NCBI GenBank assembly: GCA_001664505.1
Contig: CP011806.1
Coordinates: 3,659,385-3,723,384 of the forward strand
Direction: 5' to 3'
Source of the DNA: Acidobacteria bacterium Mor1
Lineage (GTDB): Bacteria > Acidobacteriota > Polarisedimenticolia > Polarisedimenticolales > Polarisedimenticolaceae
Length of the DNA: 64,000 bases
Position 1 is the stretch's first letter. Every line of letters begins with the position of its first letter. The notes under the pieces were generated by a model. The model saw only the letters and a program-made list of their open reading frames with translations, was not told the DNA's origin and made no database searches. The translations under genes and the position numbers were made by a program. This document shows positions 63,501-64,000 of this stretch, in pieces.

Positions 63501-64000
63501 AGGGTGTATTCGCCCGCGGCAGCTTGCAGCGTGATGGGCATGCGCTGGGCCTGATCACGCCACCAGGTTTCGAAGCGGGGCTTGGGCCAATGGACCCTTT
63601 CGATCTCGTAGAGGTCGTCGCGCAGGGTGACGATGCGGGTGCGGTGGAAACCGCTGCGGTCCTCGTGGAGCGGGCCCCAGGTATCGAGGGTCAGCAAAGC
63701 GTCGGTGGCTTCGCGGAGTTGGGTAAGCCAGGCCTGCCATTCTCCGGGATCGGCGGTGGCGGTTGCCGGCGGATCAGCGTTGCGATACTCACCGGTTGCG
63801 CTCTGATCGCCCATGGGCGCGGGTTTGAAGCGGCGGCGCTCGTCTTTTCGGACCGCGCCGGACTCGACCCAGCGGGAAAGTGATGGCTCTCCTTCGTTGG
63901 CTTCCCGGACACGCTTGCGCAGGTCCGCGTGAAGCTTGCCGTCGCTTTCGTAGTAGGCGCGGAGCCGGCGGTCGGCGAGGGCACCGCGGCCGAGGGTTTC
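60542..64000 (-). CDS. Giant Kelch-repeat protein with TSP3 and fibronectin-like C-terminus (5' end outside window)
   Basis: The frame is open to the right edge with no stop, so ATG 63814 is internal and the N-terminus is beyond the window. The visible N-terminal part is charged, helical and soluble-looking (SRWVESGAVRKDERRRFKPA). From residue ~105 after 63814, 14 Kelch-like blades of ~45-55 residues follow, each with HTAVWTGSEMIVWGG and then GGRYDPATDSW. Fourteen would make two seven-blade propellers. The C-terminus has a TSP type 3 motif (GDEDTDGVRDEADNCPL), a fibronectin-like module ending CLYYFVRATTGCGENLG and a final beta domain (VDEDVADPRPDDVRIDHLFL). Role unknown; probably a binding or scaffold protein at the surface. 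Confidence 0.85.
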   Translation of the reverse strand, partial: ETLGRGALADRRLRAYYESDGKLHADLRKRVREANEGEPSLSRWVESGAVRKDERRRFKPAPMGDQSATGEYRNADPPATATADPGEWQAWLTQLREATDALLTLDTWGPLHEDRSGFHRTRIVTLRDDLYEIERVHWPKPRFETWWRDQAQRMPITLQAAAGEYTLGQPSQENTCTDDTWRRLSPAPTPRHDATAIWTGSEMIVYGGRDLTDLVEFGGRYDPATDTWYPMTGVNAPGPRANHSAVWTGTEMIVFGGTGSGEFGGPTRYTGGRYNPATDTWVPTSTEFDNSGYRRREGHSAVWTGTEMLVWAGGTLEEIAHGEFNFLYHRDGWRYDPASDTWAEIPDTTVINGRAGHTAIWTGSEMIVWGGHLAESNPPEGGIFDPVSGSWTAMPVGPAGRYHHAAVWTGDRMIVWGGWDGSATFGDGGIFDPAANSWSFPTTVNAPGFRRQHSAVWTGNEMIVWAGIEATLGYVSDGSRYDPVSDSWTAIASLGAPSRRTQHTAVWTGDEMVVWGGYSGEAQEEVANGGRYDPALDLWLPMEAGLPLSRTRQTAVWTGAEMIAWGGRDDPDLWRLDLATGSWSQGNVTGAPDGLYDAAAVWTGTEMLSWGGRTLTHGSTTSLGGRYDPTLDQWTPMSDTGVPDERYDHTAVWTGNELIVWGGREAPADSLNTGGRYDPAADSWQPTATLDAPSPRNTHSMVWTGTEMIVWGGLSQAPGDGGRYDPIQDTWTPMVDADHPRGGHAAVWTGSEMIVWGGYDSSGEINTGRRFNPATGVWTDTSSCNMLKTEGHVAVWTGSEMLVMRGPVFSGRYDPVTDNWMRLPYLGHPEKRTDTTAVWTGSEMLIYGGSTGSEASRHGGAYCPGARTGDEDTDGVRDEADNCPLAANPCQENLDNDDRGDLCDCAIDDAFTWGEPGPAQNLTLDGVNPTTLRWDPPAVTGGATRYDLLRSRDAGSFAMPRCVIEQRFETSANDSLLPLPGECLYYFVRATTGCGENLGVDSLGQPRTAGACFFDDYPAVGETAVEGSVFGTYEQTTASDNLFQVIREVGSPASLEHIWHFSIPTGSDVELHVEASTQGLFVDKYSWYYSDDDGSNWHLIDSYRFPQVDGPVEVDVIPGIISGDILIRLVDEDVADPRPDDVRIDHLFLRIP

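Overview
This window comes from a GC-rich, Gram-negative bacterium. It carries a TonB-dependent outer-membrane receptor, several exported proteins with thrombospondin type 3 repeats, a zinc-ribbon Ser/Thr kinase fused to TPRs, two ECF-type sigma factors and a DUF4331 protein. That mix suggests Acidobacteriota (perhaps Thermoanaerobaculia-like) or a similar lineage. The placement is inferred from gene content only; no rRNA gene is present to test it.

Positions 1-14.6 kb are the replication-origin neighbourhood. A leftward operon rpmH-rnpA-yidD-yidC-jag-mnmE (ribosomal protein L34, RNase P protein, membrane insertion, RNA binding, tRNA modification; mnmE is cut by the window edge) is divergent from dnaA-dnaN-recF-gyrB-gyrA. 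DnaA-box-like sites lie before dnaA and cluster between dnaA and dnaN, the best oriC candidate. rnpA has to start inside rpmH in another frame.

Positions 14.6-28.6 kb are a mixed accessory region: a fructose-6-phosphate aldolase-type transaldolase; a SIR2-like NAD-binding protein whose glycine-rich motif lies upstream of any conventional start codon; an arsI/arsR pair around a clear dyad operator; a hybrid histidine kinase; an exported agmatine/peptidylarginine deiminase-like enzyme; an FRG-domain protein; a large exported protein with three carbohydrate-binding-like repeats; and a bestrophin-family channel.

Positions 28.9-42.1 kb are mostly housekeeping: a three-gene acyl-CoA (probably propionyl-CoA) carboxylase operon joined by 4-nt overlaps, HU, PilZ, MscL, LarB, the classical rpsU-dnaG-rpoD operon with a strong terminator, a Crp/Fnr regulator, a VapBC-type toxin-antitoxin pair, DUF423 and an exported YHS protein.

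Positions 42.2-50.7 kb hold a cluster that may work together: a TonB-dependent receptor divergent from an ECF sigma/cupin anti-sigma pair, followed by a His-rich TPR lipid- or periplasm-directed protein and an exported DUF4331 protein, then a glutaredoxin and a second sigma factor. A seven-G tract separates an ATG from the receptor frame.

Positions 50.8-64 kb hold a kinase-TPR protein, an M4 metalloprotease, an M15-like peptidase with a peptidoglycan-binding segment, an orphan contractile-tail sheath protein, an orphan ParD-like protein and a giant Kelch protein running off the window. Two intergenic regions here share a conserved element of about 100 bp, and each copy is bordered by a different G/C-rich degenerate repeat tract. 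This is the most unusual non-coding signal in the window.
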